Below are positions 43,732 through 53,603 of a stretch of 55,868 nt of DNA, piece by piece (the stretch's first letter is position 1; each line of letters begins with the position of its first letter). The notes beneath the pieces are model-generated. The model worked only from the letters and a program-made list of their open reading frames with translations. It made no database searches and was not told where the DNA came from. The translations under genes and the position numbers were made by a program. Source of the stretch: Clostridia bacterium (lineage in GTDB: Bacteria; Bacillota; Clostridia; Oscillospirales; CAG-272); assembly GCA_017502975.1 (NCBI GenBank), contig JAFVTV010000001.1, positions 1 to 55,868 on the forward strand. Reading direction: 5' to 3'.

Positions 43732-46233
43732 TCAAAACGGATCACTTACAGTATCATCCAAAAATCTCCAAACAGCAGGACAGCCGAAGGCATCATAATA
43801 CCAATAATACCAATAATCACTACCTATGATCGGTGGGGTAGCGGAATAGTAATAATATGTTGCCAATGTTAAACCTGTATTAGATGAACCATTGTTTACC
43901 TGCAGCCATTGATTTGGCGTTCCGCCGTAATATACCGTGGTCAAATTGCTACAATTATAGAACGCAGAATCATCAATGGATTTCACACTCACAGGAATAA
44001 TGATGGTTGTCAGGTTGCTACAATACATGAACACAGAAAGTCCGATATGTTCCATACCGTAAGGTATGGTAACAGACATCAGGCTGCTGCAATATTGAAA
44101 TGCCCAATCACCAATCTCGGTCACGCTTTCAGGAATCGTGATAGACGTCAGGCTATCGCAATATTGGAACGCCCAATTACCAATCTTGGTCACTCTTGAA
44201 GGGAGCGTGATAGATGTCAAACTACTGCAATCAGAGAACAAACGATCATCAATGGACGTCAGTTGACTATTCACGCCAAAGGTGACAGATGCAAGGCTAC
44301 TGCATTCCATAAACGAAGCAAGGCCGATATAATTTACGTTTGAAGGAATAGTAATAGACGTTAGACTGCAGCATTTACGGAACGCATCATGGCCAATGAA
44401 AGCAAGTTGGCTATTCACTCCAAAGGTGACAGACATTAGGCTGCTACATTCCATAAACACCCCCCATTCAAGTCGTGTCACGTTTGAGGGGATGGTAATG
44501 GACGTTAAGCTGACGCATTCACGGAACGTTCCCTCGCCAATGGACGCAAGTTGACTGTTCTCACCAAAGGCAACAGACGTCAAATTACTACAACCAGAGA
44601 ACGCATAATCACCAATGGACGTAAGTTGGCTATTTGCGCCAAAGGCGACAGACGTCAAGCTACTGCTTCCACGGAACGCAAACTCACCAATGGAAGTCAC
44701 GTCTGAGGGGATCACAACAGATGTCAAATTACAATGATAGAAAGCATCTTGTCCAATTGAAGTCACAATTATGCCGTTTATTTCAGAAGGGATCTCCAGC
44801 ACGGTATAGCCGTAATTTCGACCATAATCATTAAAGCTCGTAATAATGCCGCCACTGAGGGTAAAGTGAGAATTCCACTTTGCCACCAATGTTAGGTCAC
44901 CCCAAAGTCCTTGCAATGTTGTTACCATTGTGTCCCCGTTATACCAACCAGCAAAGGAATAATAGTCACGCACGGGCGTGGGGAGTGCAGTCCCTTCAAC
45001 GGTGTAGGTGGTGGGAATGGTATCAGTGGTGCTACCACCTGCCATATCAAAGACTACGGTGTAGGTGTTGATTTCCCATTTTGCTACTATTGTAATATCG
45101 TGAGAATAGATGTATGTATCACCTGCCACAAAGTCAACATCATTAAGGGTATAGCCCGCAAAGGTGTAGCCGATTCTAGTCGGTTCGCGCAAGGTATAGG
45201 CTGCATCAAAGGTCACCGATTGTGTAGCACCTTCTATCATTGCACCGCCATTAACATTGTAGGTAATAATATAAATGTTAGGGATATATATACTGCTCAA
45301 AGTCACAGGCGCAACAACAGGGGCGCCGCTATATATCCAACTGCCCGTATATCCATCTCTCGAAGGGATTTGCGGCATTTGCGAGCCTACAAGCACAGTG
45401 CCGTATGGCACGACAAGCGTGTGTACGGTCGATCCGTTTTCATCCACAAAGGTCACGTCGTAATGCGCGCCGTCACGCACAACAGAAAGATAAGCCGTCA
45501 TAGAATTTGAAACGTCGTAGTTCCCCGTCGCATCGGTGAAGGTTGCCACCACGGGATACGTGCCCGGATTGAACTGATCATTACCCTCATAACTAACAGT
45601 CACGCCCTCGGGGAGTGTACCTGTAATCGCAAGGGATTTGACAGTGCCGTCATAACTATACGAGGCGTTCTCAAACGCCACATTAGTCAAGGGGGCTTTG
45701 GCAATTGTCAGTGTTGCCGTCATGGCGGCAGGAATGGCATAATTACCCGTACTATCGGTAAAGGTTGCGGTCACAGTATAGTTACCTGCATTCACTTTGT
45801 CGTTACCCTCATAACTGACAGTCACGCCCTCGGGGAGTGCGCCTGTAATCGCAACGGATTTGACAGTGCCGTCATAAGTGTACGAGGCGTTCTCAAACGC
45901 CACATTAGTCAAGGGGGCTTTGGCAATTGTCAGTGTTGCCGTCATGGCGGCAGGAATGGCATAGTTACCCGTACTATCGGTAAAGGTTGCGGTCACAGTA
46001 TAGTTACCTGCATTCACTTTGTCGTTACCCTCATAACTGACAGTCACGCCCTCGGGGAGTGTACCTGTAATCGCAAGAGATTTGGCAGTGCCGTCATACG
46101 TATAGGTGCCACTCTCGAAAGAAATTCCCGTAATACTTTTAGTGGTAGGTGGCGTTTCACCGTTATCGCACGAAACAAATATCACAGCGCAAAGTATAAG
46201 AAGTAACAACATCAAAAAACCTGTTTTTTTCAT
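43732..46233 (-). CDS. Large BspA-like lipoprotein with MBG, InlB-type and LRR_5 repeats
   Basis: An 833-residue surface protein. The signal peptide ends in a lipobox (FVSC, Cys22), so it should be anchored as a lipoprotein. Residues about 33-255 hold three MBG-type repeats of 74 residues, for example YDGTVKSVAITG, LPEGVTVSYEGND, and TVTATFTDSTGNY; the first two copies are almost identical in DNA. Residues about 260-430 hold InlB B-repeat-like units (YNVNGG, IGYTFAGY; VVFDMAGG, YYSFAGWYNGD). Residues about 440-800 are BspA-type leucine-rich repeats (SLTSITIPSNV, VTEIGDWAFQYC). There is no LPXTG motif. Such proteins often mediate adhesion, but the ligand is unknown. Base composition is AT-richer than the neighbours and lateral acquisition is plausible. 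Confidence 0.9.
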   Translation of the reverse strand: MKKTGFLMLLLLILCAVIFVSCDNGETPPTTKSITGISFESGTYTYDGTAKSLAITGTLPEGVTVSYEGNDKVNAGNYTVTATFTDSTGNYAIPAAMTATLTIAKAPLTNVAFENASYTYDGTVKSVAITGALPEGVTVSYEGNDKVNAGNYTVTATFTDSTGNYAIPAAMTATLTIAKAPLTNVAFENASYSYDGTVKSLAITGTLPEGVTVSYEGNDQFNPGTYPVVATFTDATGNYDVSNSMTAYLSVVRDGAHYDVTFVDENGSTVHTLVVPYGTVLVGSQMPQIPSRDGYTGSWIYSGAPVVAPVTLSSIYIPNIYIITYNVNGGAMIEGATQSVTFDAAYTLREPTRIGYTFAGYTLNDVDFVAGDTYIYSHDITIVAKWEINTYTVVFDMAGGSTTDTIPTTYTVEGTALPTPVRDYYSFAGWYNGDTMVTTLQGLWGDLTLVAKWNSHFTLSGGIITSFNDYGRNYGYTVLEIPSEINGIIVTSIGQDAFYHCNLTSVVIPSDVTSIGEFAFRGSSSLTSVAFGANSQLTSIGDYAFSGCSNLTSVAFGENSQLASIGEGTFRECVSLTSITIPSNVTRLEWGVFMECSSLMSVTFGVNSQLAFIGHDAFRKCCSLTSITIPSNVNYIGLASFMECSSLASVTFGVNSQLTSIDDRLFSDCSSLTSITLPSRVTKIGNWAFQYCDSLTSITIPESVTEIGDWAFQYCSSLMSVTIPYGMEHIGLSVFMYCSNLTTIIIPVSVKSIDDSAFYNCSNLTTVYYGGTPNQWLQVNNGSSNTGLTLATYYYYSATPPIIGSDYWYYWYYDAFGCPAVWRFLDDTVSDPF
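45600..46110 (-). repeat. Tandem 222-bp repeats encoding MBG units
   Basis: The same sequence occurs with a 222-base period (for example CGAGGCGTTC at 45661 and 45883), matching 74-residue protein repeats. The two central copies differ at only a few positions, suggesting recent duplication or gene conversion. The third copy, nearest the leucine-rich part, is more diverged. Confidence 0.85.
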
Positions 46234-46336
46234 TTCCCGTACAGTCCCCTTTCTTCAAGACCTTTCATGTGTAAATGGTTATCGCATCAACTGATTGTAA
46301 AAGCGCCGTTTTTAATGATGGCGACTGCGCGAATAA

Positions 46337-46969
46337 TCAAAGCAACTCGGAAAAATCGCGGATATAGCGCTCGCAGACCTTGCGCATTTCCCCTTCCATA
46401 TCGGCGGAGCTTTCATCAAACACGCCAAATACGCGCGCGCCTGCGGCAATCGCGGTTTGATCGGCGTTGATGTTATCATCAAGGAAGATGAGTTCCTCAA
46501 CGGGAATGCCCAGTTCCCCCGCCGCCATTTTATAAATATTGGGGTCAGCCTTGGTGGTGTTGAAATCGTCGCAGGACCACACGCGCTCAAAAAGGTCGTA
46601 AAGTCCCACGCGCTTCAGGCACGGGTCAAGAGTCTTATGGGGGCTTGCCGTGAGGACCGCGAGGCGGTCGCCACGTGCGCGAAGGGCGCGCAAAGTATCT
46701 GCCACATGTGCTTTAGCGGGAATGGTATTCATATACGCCTCTACCATATAAGCGGTCATTTCCTCAACAAGCTCATCGCGCGTACGCTTTGCACCAAGCT
46801 CGCGGATAAAATAATCCGCCGTGCCCGCAAAGCCAAGGGGCGTAATGATTTTAACAATATCATCAGGATAAGAAACGCCGTTTGTATCAAGCACATGCAG
46901 TACAGCGGCGGCAAAGGTGGGCATGGAATCCACCAAGGTCCCATCGAAATCAAATAAATAAACACTCAT
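46337..46969 (-). CDS. HAD-superfamily phosphatase
   Basis: A 210-residue HAD hydrolase of subclass I. Motif I is FDFDGTLVDS, with nucleophile Asp7 and Asp9; motif II is VLTASP; the Lys and acidic motif III are represented by LIFLDDNINAD. The helical cap between residues about 15 and 85 is of the phosphoglycolate-phosphatase or beta-phosphoglucomutase type. The substrate cannot be told from sequence. It starts one base after the stop of the Clp ATPase gene, so the two are co-translated. Confidence 0.9.
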   Translation of the reverse strand: MSVYLFDFDGTLVDSMPTFAAAVLHVLDTNGVSYPDDIVKIITPLGFAGTADYFIRELGAKRTRDELVEEMTAYMVEAYMNTIPAKAHVADTLRALRARGDRLAVLTASPHKTLDPCLKRVGLYDLFERVWSCDDFNTTKADPNIYKMAAGELGIPVEELIFLDDNINADQTAIAAGARVFGVFDESSADMEGEMRKVCERYIRDFSELL

Positions 46970-46970
46970 G

Positions 46971-49277
46971 TTACATAACCTCTATGCGCAGTTCTTTGTT
47001 TTTGACGGTGACGGAAGCGTGGGTGATTGAACGGGCATGATCCGCAATGATCTTTTCAGCTAGCGCGTCTTCAACATTCTTTTGGATAAAGCGGCGCATA
47101 TTGCGCGCGCCAAACTTGTGGGAATAGGACGCTTTGGCAATGAGCGCAAGGGCTGCATCAGTAAAGCTTAACGAGATGTGGCGCTCGGCAAGGGCGGTTT
47201 TCAATTCATTCATTTGAATTGCGGCAATCCTTGCGAAATCAGCCTCATCAAGCGCGCGGAAGGTAATGACCTCATCCACGCGGTTCAAAAACTCAGGGCG
47301 CAGGAACGTGGCAAGCGCCTTTTCGGTACGTGCCTCTGCCCCTGTGCCTTCATCACCAAGGAAGCCTGCAAGCGCCCCCGCTTTATCAGAGCCTGCATTG
47401 GTGGTCATAACCAGCACGGTATTTTCAAAATTAACGGTCTTGCCGCGCGCATCTGTAATTCTACCGTCATCAAGAATCTGCAGCAGGATATTGAGTACAT
47501 CGGGATGCGCCTTTTCGATCTCATCAAAAAGCACGACCGAATAAGGACGGCGACGGATCTTTTCGGTCAGTTGCCCTGCCTCGTCATAACCAACGTATCC
47601 GGGAGGAGCACCTATGATGCGCGACACTGAGTGCTTTTCCATAAATTCCGACATATCAAGTCTGATCAGCGTTTCGGGGCTGTCAAAAAGGTCGGCGGCA
47701 AGGGTCTTTACCAGTTCGGTCTTGCCAACGCCCGTGGGACCCGCAAAGATAAAGGAAACGGGCTTTCTCTTATAGGATACACCTGCGCGATTGCGCTTGA
47801 TGGCGCGCGATACGGCACTAACCGCCTTATCCTGCCCGATAATGCGCTTCTTCAGACGTGCCTCAAGCCCGTCGATGCGCTCAAATTCATTTTCACTGAT
47901 ATTCGCGGCAGGTACGCCCGTCCAGATCTCAATGACCTGTGCAAGCTCCTCCTCGCCCATCACCACACGCCCAATTTCGGGCTCGATTTTAGCAAGGCGC
48001 TCCGAGAGTTGCAGTTCCTTTGCTTTGATCTTGGCAAGCTCCTCAAAGCGACGTTTTTCGGACTGCTCATCGGTCGCATCCTCCGCCTCAATTTGCTCTC
48101 GTTTTTCTTTTTCTGCCAACATTTGTTCTTTTATCTCATAACTTTCGTTCAAAACAGCAGAGTTGAGAGAAAGGTTTGCGGCAGCCTCATCGAGGAGGTC
48201 AATCGCCTTATCCGGCAGATATCTGTCGGTAATATAGCGCTCGGAAAGTACCACGGCACGACGCAGAACATCATCGGGGATCTGCACTGCGTGAAAACTC
48301 TCGTAATAGTGCTTGATGCCACGCAGCATTTCCACAGTGTCCTCAAGCGAGGGCTCGTTTACAGTAACGGGTTGGAAGCGGCGCTCAAGCGCGCTGTCCT
48401 TTTCAATATACTTGCGGTATTCATTGAGCGTGGTGGCGCCAATGATCTGCACCTCGCCGCGCGAGAGGGCGGGCTTTAAGATATTGGCGGCGTTGACACT
48501 ACCCTCGGACTCACCTGTGCCCACAATATTGTGCACCTCATCAATCACGAGAATAATATTCCCTGCATCGGTCACTTCCTTTAAGAGCCCCAAGATGCGC
48601 GACTCAAACTGACCGCGGAACTGCGTACCCGCCACAAGTGCGGTAAGGTCTACAAGGTAGACCTCCTTGCCGCGCAGCTTATAAGGCACATTGTTTTCGG
48701 CAATGCGCTGGGCGAGCGCCTCTGCAATGGCGGTTTTACCAACACCCGGCTCGCCGATAAGGCAAGGATTATTTTTCTGGCGACGGCAAAGGATCTGCAC
48801 CACGCGCGCAAGCTCGCGCTCGCGCCCAACGATCCTGTCGAGCTTTCCGTCACGCGCACGGCGCGTGAGGTTGCGGCAATAGGTGTCAAGGAACTTATGC
48901 TTCCTTTCCTTTGGTGCTTTTTCCTTTTTCTCGCCCTTCTCTCCCTCGGCACTCTTTCCCTTTTGCGGGTTGCCAAAAAGTCCGCTTTCGCGGAAAATTT
49001 TGGGGAAATCAATGGCAGGGGCGCCGCCGTCCTCATTATCATCACTATCGCTCGGAAGCCCACCCTGCAAAAGGCCGTTCAGTTCCTCCTCCATGCCCTC
49101 AAGTTGATCGGGCGTAAGCCCGAGTTTGCCCATCACATTCCCAAGCATTTGATCGGTGGGCATACCAAGTTCAGCCGCACATTTCATGCACAGACCCTCG
49201 GTCTTGCGCTCGCCGTTTTCAACCTTAGTTACAAATACTGTTGCCACACGCTTGTGGCATTTAGAACACATTACCAT
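46971..49277 (-). CDS. Clp ATPase (HSP100) with an N-terminal McsA-like zinc finger
   Basis: A 768-residue AAA+ unfoldase with two ATPase modules: Walker [15 protein letters not shown] near 177 and [14 protein letters not shown] near 514, each with a Walker B, plus a short coiled middle region (about 385-430). Instead of the Clp N-terminal repeats it begins with a zinc-binding motif (CSKCHKR and CMKCAAELG, residues 4-39) like that of McsA. A short acidic/basic linker follows. The loop after the second Walker B contains LAGFLGD, similar to the LGF/IGF loop that docks ClpP, so partnership with ClpP is plausible (inference). The ATG shares one base with the pgsA stop (TAATG). Confidence 0.92.
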   Translation of the reverse strand: MVMCSKCHKRVATVFVTKVENGERKTEGLCMKCAAELGMPTDQMLGNVMGKLGLTPDQLEGMEEELNGLLQGGLPSDSDDNEDGGAPAIDFPKIFRESGLFGNPQKGKSAEGEKGEKKEKAPKERKHKFLDTYCRNLTRRARDGKLDRIVGRERELARVVQILCRRQKNNPCLIGEPGVGKTAIAEALAQRIAENNVPYKLRGKEVYLVDLTALVAGTQFRGQFESRILGLLKEVTDAGNIILVIDEVHNIVGTGESEGSVNAANILKPALSRGEVQIIGATTLNEYRKYIEKDSALERRFQPVTVNEPSLEDTVEMLRGIKHYYESFHAVQIPDDVLRRAVVLSERYITDRYLPDKAIDLLDEAAANLSLNSAVLNESYEIKEQMLAEKEKREQIEAEDATDEQSEKRRFEELAKIKAKELQLSERLAKIEPEIGRVVMGEEELAQVIEIWTGVPAANISENEFERIDGLEARLKKRIIGQDKAVSAVSRAIKRNRAGVSYKRKPVSFIFAGPTGVGKTELVKTLAADLFDSPETLIRLDMSEFMEKHSVSRIIGAPPGYVGYDEAGQLTEKIRRRPYSVVLFDEIEKAHPDVLNILLQILDDGRITDARGKTVNFENTVLVMTTNAGSDKAGALAGFLGDEGTGAEARTEKALATFLRPEFLNRVDEVITFRALDEADFARIAAIQMNELKTALAERHISLSFTDAALALIAKASYSHKFGARNMRRFIQKNVEDALAEKIIADHARSITHASVTVKNKELRIEVM

Positions 49278-49867
49278 TATTTAAATTCAACTGCCTCTCG
49301 GGCATTTTCTCTCCATTCTTTCTTAATCGTTGCAGCCATTTTTGCATAACCCACAACATAACTGACAAAAGCAAACATCATAAAGACAAGTGCCACTACC
49401 CAAAAGGCACCGATCAAAATTTTCATGCCGATCGGCATGGGATCAAGCAATGCGGAAAATACCACCGTAAAGTTAACGGCAAGGTGGAACAGTGTGAGTG
49501 CCGCTTTACCATACCAACGGCTGACCACCACCACGCGGCGGCGACGCAGCATCAAAAAGCCGCAAACGCCTTGTGCAAGTTCCTTTAGTACAAAAGGAAT
49601 CGCAAAGAGCCATGGTAAAAAGCCACCTATGACCAAGGAAAACAGCAATGCGCCCTGCATCAGTTTATCCGCAATGGGATCCAGCATTTTACCAAAGCGC
49701 GATACCCAGCCGTTGCGGCGCGCTAGATATCCGTCAAGCACGTCGGTTATGGCTGCAAGCCAAGAAACGGGCAAGGCTACAACAGGCGCCACGGCAAAAA
49801 ACAGTATCACAAATATCGGCACAAGCAACAAACGAAATACCGTTAGAATATTGGGGATATGTCTCAT
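49277..49867 (-). CDS. pgsA: CDP-alcohol phosphatidyltransferase, PgsA-like
   Basis: A 196-residue membrane enzyme of the CDP-alcohol phosphatidyltransferase family, probably CDP-diacylglycerol--glycerol-3-phosphate 3-phosphatidyltransferase. The motif DxxDGxxARx8GxxxDxxxD is complete: Asp42, Asp45, Gly46, Ala49, Arg50, Gly59, Asp63, Asp67. RHIPNILTVFRLLLVP at the start is typical of PgsA. About five hydrophobic helices. The insert FLMLRRRRVVVVSRWYGK is the basic loop common to PgsA. Cardiolipin synthase of the same family is the alternative. Confidence 0.9.
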   Translation of the reverse strand: MRHIPNILTVFRLLLVPIFVILFFAVAPVVALPVSWLAAITDVLDGYLARRNGWVSRFGKMLDPIADKLMQGALLFSLVIGGFLPWLFAIPFVLKELAQGVCGFLMLRRRRVVVVSRWYGKAALTLFHLAVNFTVVFSALLDPMPIGMKILIGAFWVVALVFMMFAFVSYVVGYAKMAATIKKEWRENAREAVEFK

Positions 49868-49878
49868 GTAAACACCTC

Positions 49879-51102
49879 TTATCTGCCAATCTTAAAATGA
49901 AGAGCCTGCGCGGGATATAACACACGTGCATTATGATCCCCCAGCGCCACGATACCAAACGCGCCGTCATCAACAGCAAGCCGATCGACCTTTTGTACAT
50001 TGTCAACTTCAACGCACACAGCCTCTGTATCACACAGCATCCACAAGCGCGAATCAGACAAGGCGAGTGCCTTCACGCGACCTGAATGTGTGAATTCTGC
50101 TTGTATTTTTCCCTTTTTATCAAGCGCCAACACCCGATAAGCGGCATTGATGCGATCAGTTTCAAGAGCGATCGCTATGCCGTTTTCACTTATGCTGTAC
50201 GCGGCAAGCGCAGCACCGTCAAGCCCAACGGTTTCATACACCTTTCCCTCATGGGATATAACGTGACACGCTGTATCGGTAATAATAGCCAACTTTGTGG
50301 ATGCGGTATGGCCTGCCGCCAACGGAAAGCCTGCAAGCACCGTTGAGGAAAGGGGTTCCTCATCACCAATCATATATACGTCAACCGTCGTACCGTCCGC
50401 TACCGCGCCGACAAGTGTGACAGTTCTACCGTTTTCCGAAACCACAGCGCCAACCGTTGCCGAGGCACGCCCAAAGCGTTGCTTCAAATTAAAATCGGCA
50501 TCAAAGAGCAAAACCTCAGAGAGTGCGGTGTCAGAGCGGGTGATAATCGTAAAATATCCCGAGTTTGAAACAAAAGCGCCGTAAATGGGCTGTTCGGTCA
50601 CACCCTCATACAACATATCATACGAATTGCAAACGCAAAACGAGTTCGCGCCAAAATCATACGCAATCAGGTAATCGCGCGAAACGGCAATGCGCGGGGC
50701 GGCATACGGTGTTTCATAGGCAACGGATAGCAGCCGCGCACTGTCTGCCGCATAGATATCCACACCGTCAGCGTGCGCCACTGCCATGCCACCGCGATAG
50801 GAAACAGGCACAGCATCTTCGCCCTTGTAGTCATAATATACCGTTGTATCACCCTGATCGGGCAAGGAGGTCAACGTTGCAATATCCTTACCGAAATAAA
50901 AGAGGCTATCATAACTGAAGGCGTGCGCAAAAAGCACAGAAAACATTACCACAAACAAAACAAGCACAAAAGCCACTATAAACCACGCGCTCTGATACTT
51001 TTTTGAAATGCGCGCCCAATAACCAAGCGGCTTTTCTTGGGTTCCGACAAGAGCGGTGGATGACGCTTCAACCAAAGCCGTACTGCGGTTTTCGTTTTCC
51101 AT
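49879..51102 (-). CDS. DUF5711-like anchored beta-propeller protein
   Basis: A 407-residue protein with a cytoplasmic N-terminal tail of about 38 residues and one transmembrane helix (about 40-60, FIVAFVLVLFVVMFS). A large extracytoplasmic part has regularly spaced strand repeats such as VLLFDADFNLKQRF and YRVLALDKKGKIQAEF, typical of a beta-propeller. The pattern fits DUF5711 proteins of Clostridia, whose role is unknown. Start ATG lies behind AAAGGAGGTT. Its gene sits between truA and pgsA in the same direction. Confidence 0.78.
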   Translation of the reverse strand: MENENRSTALVEASSTALVGTQEKPLGYWARISKKYQSAWFIVAFVLVLFVVMFSVLFAHAFSYDSLFYFGKDIATLTSLPDQGDTTVYYDYKGEDAVPVSYRGGMAVAHADGVDIYAADSARLLSVAYETPYAAPRIAVSRDYLIAYDFGANSFCVCNSYDMLYEGVTEQPIYGAFVSNSGYFTIITRSDTALSEVLLFDADFNLKQRFGRASATVGAVVSENGRTVTLVGAVADGTTVDVYMIGDEEPLSSTVLAGFPLAAGHTASTKLAIITDTACHVISHEGKVYETVGLDGAALAAYSISENGIAIALETDRINAAYRVLALDKKGKIQAEFTHSGRVKALALSDSRLWMLCDTEAVCVEVDNVQKVDRLAVDDGAFGIVALGDHNARVLYPAQALHFKIGR

Positions 51103-51151
51103 AATAACCTCCTTTTAAATTTTTTACAATATTTATATCTATGATATAACT

Positions 51152-51913
51152 TTACTCATAAAACACGCGGTCAAGATAAAGACCGCAGGCGGGGGCGGTA
51201 GCACCGCATGCCTTTCTGTTTTTCTCCTTCAAAAAGGCGGCAACATCAGAAGGCAATAGCCTCCCTCTTCCAACCTCTATCAGTGTCCCTGCCATCACGC
51301 GCACCATATGGTAAAGAAATCCATCGGCACGAACACGGAAGGATATCAGATTTCCCTCCCGTTTAACAGAAGCCTCAAACACATGGCGAACAGGATCCTT
51401 TTCATCGGGATCACCGTCACGTAGCGCGGTAAAATCATGCTTTCCTACGAATTGCGCTGCCGCCGCGTTCATGGTTGCAATGGCAGCATCATCAAAACGC
51501 TTTGGAATATGATAGGCGCGACCTTCAAGAAACGGATCTCGCTCGGCACCATTGTAAATTAGATACTCGTATTCCTTAGATATCACACTGTACCGCGCGT
51601 GAAAATCATCGGAAACAGCACGCGCCTCAAGTACTGCGATATCAGAAGGCAAATGAATATTCATGGCACGCGGGATACGGTCAAGCGGCACTGTCGTTTC
51701 AAGCGTGCCCGTTCCCTTTTTCGTAACTGTTGCGCAAAAGCCGCGCGCGTGCACACCGCTATCGGTACGGCTACACCCCACAATGTCACAGTCAAAGGAA
51801 AACACTGCCTTTGCGGCTTGATTCAGCTTTTCCTGCACAGTGATTCCGTTTGGCTGTACCTGATAACCGCAATATGCAGTACCGAGGTACGCAATTTTCA
51901 GTAAAATCTTCAT
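51152..51913 (-). CDS. truA: tRNA pseudouridine(38-40) synthase
   Basis: A 253-residue enzyme converting uridines 38-40 of tRNA anticodon arms. The catalytic Asp51 lies in CSRTDSGVHARGF. YLGTAYCGYQVQPNG at the N terminus and FLYHMVRVMAGTLIEVGRG near the C terminus are conserved. The ATG at 51913 behind TGAGGTG is used; another ATG four codons earlier overlaps that site. It follows ecfT, as in many Firmicutes. Confidence 0.97.
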   Translation of the reverse strand: MKILLKIAYLGTAYCGYQVQPNGITVQEKLNQAAKAVFSFDCDIVGCSRTDSGVHARGFCATVTKKGTGTLETTVPLDRIPRAMNIHLPSDIAVLEARAVSDDFHARYSVISKEYEYLIYNGAERDPFLEGRAYHIPKRFDDAAIATMNAAAAQFVGKHDFTALRDGDPDEKDPVRHVFEASVKREGNLISFRVRADGFLYHMVRVMAGTLIEVGRGRLLPSDVAAFLKEKNRKACGATAPACGLYLDRVFYE

Positions 51914-51921
51914 TCTGCACC

Positions 51922-52743
51922 TCACATGGTATAGCCAATACCGCGGTGATTGAGGTAAAGCAGCGTTGCGCCAAAGGCGATCATGCAGGCAAGCGCCGCG
52001 AAATCACCGATGCGAAGGTGCGACACTTTCATTTTTGTTCTCCCCTTGCCGCCCCGATAACAACGGCATTCCATTGCCATGGCAAGCTCATCGGCACGCC
52101 GAACCGAGGATACGATCAGCGGGATCAGGATCGGCACCAGCGCCTTGGCACGCTTTACAAGTCCACCGCTTGAAAAATCCACGCCGCGTGCCTTTTGCGC
52201 ATTCATGATCTTGGAGGTTTCCTCCATTAAGGTGGGAATAAAGCGAAGCGCAATGCTCATCATCATCGCAAACTCGTGCGCGGGAAATCTAATCAAACGA
52301 AGGGGCGAGAGAAGGCTCTCAATGGCATCGGTCAGCGCGATCGGCGTTGTGGTATAGGTGAGAAAAATACTAGTGCCAAAGATCAGAACGATAATGCGCA
52401 CCAGCATAAACACCGCGCTATAAACGCCCTCCACATAGATCGTAATGCGCCAAAAGGAAACAAGCACGCTTGTACCGGTGGCAAAAAAGAGATTGAGAAC
52501 CGCGGTAAACAGCATGATAAAAAACAGTGGACGCAGGGAGCGCAGCACAATGCGCGCGGGAATACGGCTGAGGATCAGCAGCACCGCCGCAGATACCAAT
52601 AATGCGCCGAACGCCAACACGTTTTTGCAAAGAAACGCGGCAACAATATAAAGCACGGAAAGTATCACCTTCATGCGCGCATCCATAGCGTGCAAGGGTG
52701 AGTGGGCAGGATAATACTGCCCAAATGCGATATTCTTCATCAA
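51922..52743 (-). CDS. ecfT: Energy-coupling factor transporter transmembrane protein EcfT
   Basis: A 273-residue membrane scaffold coupling the EcfA ATPases to vitamin-binding S components. The family start GQYYPAHSPLHAMDARMKV is present, about five helices follow, and the two Ala-Arg-Gly type coupling motifs are seen as QKARGVDF and AMECRCYRGG near residues 185 and 218. The start overlaps the ecfA2 stop by four bases. Confidence 0.96.
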   Translation of the reverse strand: MMKNIAFGQYYPAHSPLHAMDARMKVILSVLYIVAAFLCKNVLAFGALLVSAAVLLILSRIPARIVLRSLRPLFFIMLFTAVLNLFFATGTSVLVSFWRITIYVEGVYSAVFMLVRIIVLIFGTSIFLTYTTTPIALTDAIESLLSPLRLIRFPAHEFAMMMSIALRFIPTLMEETSKIMNAQKARGVDFSSGGLVKRAKALVPILIPLIVSSVRRADELAMAMECRCYRGGKGRTKMKVSHLRIGDFAALACMIAFGATLLYLNHRGIGYTM

Positions 52744-53603
52744 ACAGTATGTCCTTTACCAAATAACTTACGAAGTGCGGCACTTGCCGCCTCTACTGTA
52801 TAAATGCCTTCGGGCACAGCAACGCCGCGCGCGCGAAGTTTCATCATCAAATGCGTGATCTGCGGCACGTCAAGCCCCACGTCGGTAAGCCTTTTTGCAT
52901 TGGCAAACACCTCATCGCGCGTGCCCGAAAGGCAGACCTTGGCTTGCGCCATTACAACGATATCATCACAGTAAGCAGCCATATCCTCCATGCTGTGACT
53001 CACGATAATAACGGTAGAGCCCGTCTCTTTACCGTAGGCGCGAATGCCCTCTAATATAGCATCTCTGCCACGCGGATCAAGCCCCGCCGCAGGCTCATCA
53101 AGCACCAAAATTTCAGGGCGCATCGCCATGATGCCCGCGATTGCGGCACGGCGCTTTTGACCGCCCGAAAGTTCAAAGGGAGAGCGGTCAAGCAGTGCTT
53201 CCTCAAGCCCTACAAAGGCTGCTGCCTCTTTTGTGCGGCGCGAAATCTCCTCTTCGGTAAGCCCCATATTGCGAGGGCCGAATGCAATATCCGCACGGAT
53301 CGTTTCCTCAAAGAGTTGGTACTCGGGATACTGCATGACAAGCCCAACACGAAAGCGGATGTCACGCATCTTCTTCGGCTCTGCCCAAATATCCTTGCCG
53401 TCAAGCAGGACTCTGCCTGCCGTTGGCTTTTCAAGGCCGTTAAACAACTGTACCATAGTGGATTTGCCGGAGCCCGTATGACCGATGATACCTGTCACCG
53501 TGCCCTCGCGAACCGAAAGGCTCACATCGTCAAGCGCTCTGATCTCAAAGGGTGTACCCTCGCCGTAGATGTATGATACATGCTCTAAGGTTAAAACAGC
53601 CAT
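52740..53603 (-). CDS. ecfA2: Energy-coupling factor transporter ATPase EcfA2
   Basis: A 287-residue ABC ATPase of the ECF module. Walker A GHTGSGKST at 41-49, Q-loop LVMQYPEYQLFEETI, signature ELSGGQKRRAAIA, Walker B ILVLDEPAAGLDP, and a C-terminal EcfA-type extension. The ATG at 53603 behind GGAGGTGAT shares its A with the ecfA1 stop. A longer frame of 13 extra codons lies inside ecfA1. Confidence 0.96.
   Translation of the reverse strand: MAVLTLEHVSYIYGEGTPFEIRALDDVSLSVREGTVTGIIGHTGSGKSTMVQLFNGLEKPTAGRVLLDGKDIWAEPKKMRDIRFRVGLVMQYPEYQLFEETIRADIAFGPRNMGLTEEEISRRTKEAAAFVGLEEALLDRSPFELSGGQKRRAAIAGIMAMRPEILVLDEPAAGLDPRGRDAILEGIRAYGKETGSTVIIVSHSMEDMAAYCDDIVVMAQAKVCLSGTRDEVFANAKRLTDVGLDVPQITHLMMKLRARGVAVPEGIYTVEAASAALRKLFGKGHTV

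Noticed and set aside
45600-46110. Regular 222-base repeats considered as a CRISPR-like array
   Set aside because: The repeats are in-frame coding units of 74 residues, with no short repeat-spacer structure and no cas genes.
51133-51149. Palindrome TTATATC-TAT-GATATAA between truA and the DUF5711-like gene
   Set aside because: Short, purely AT-rich, and not followed by a T-run; chance is a sufficient explanation.
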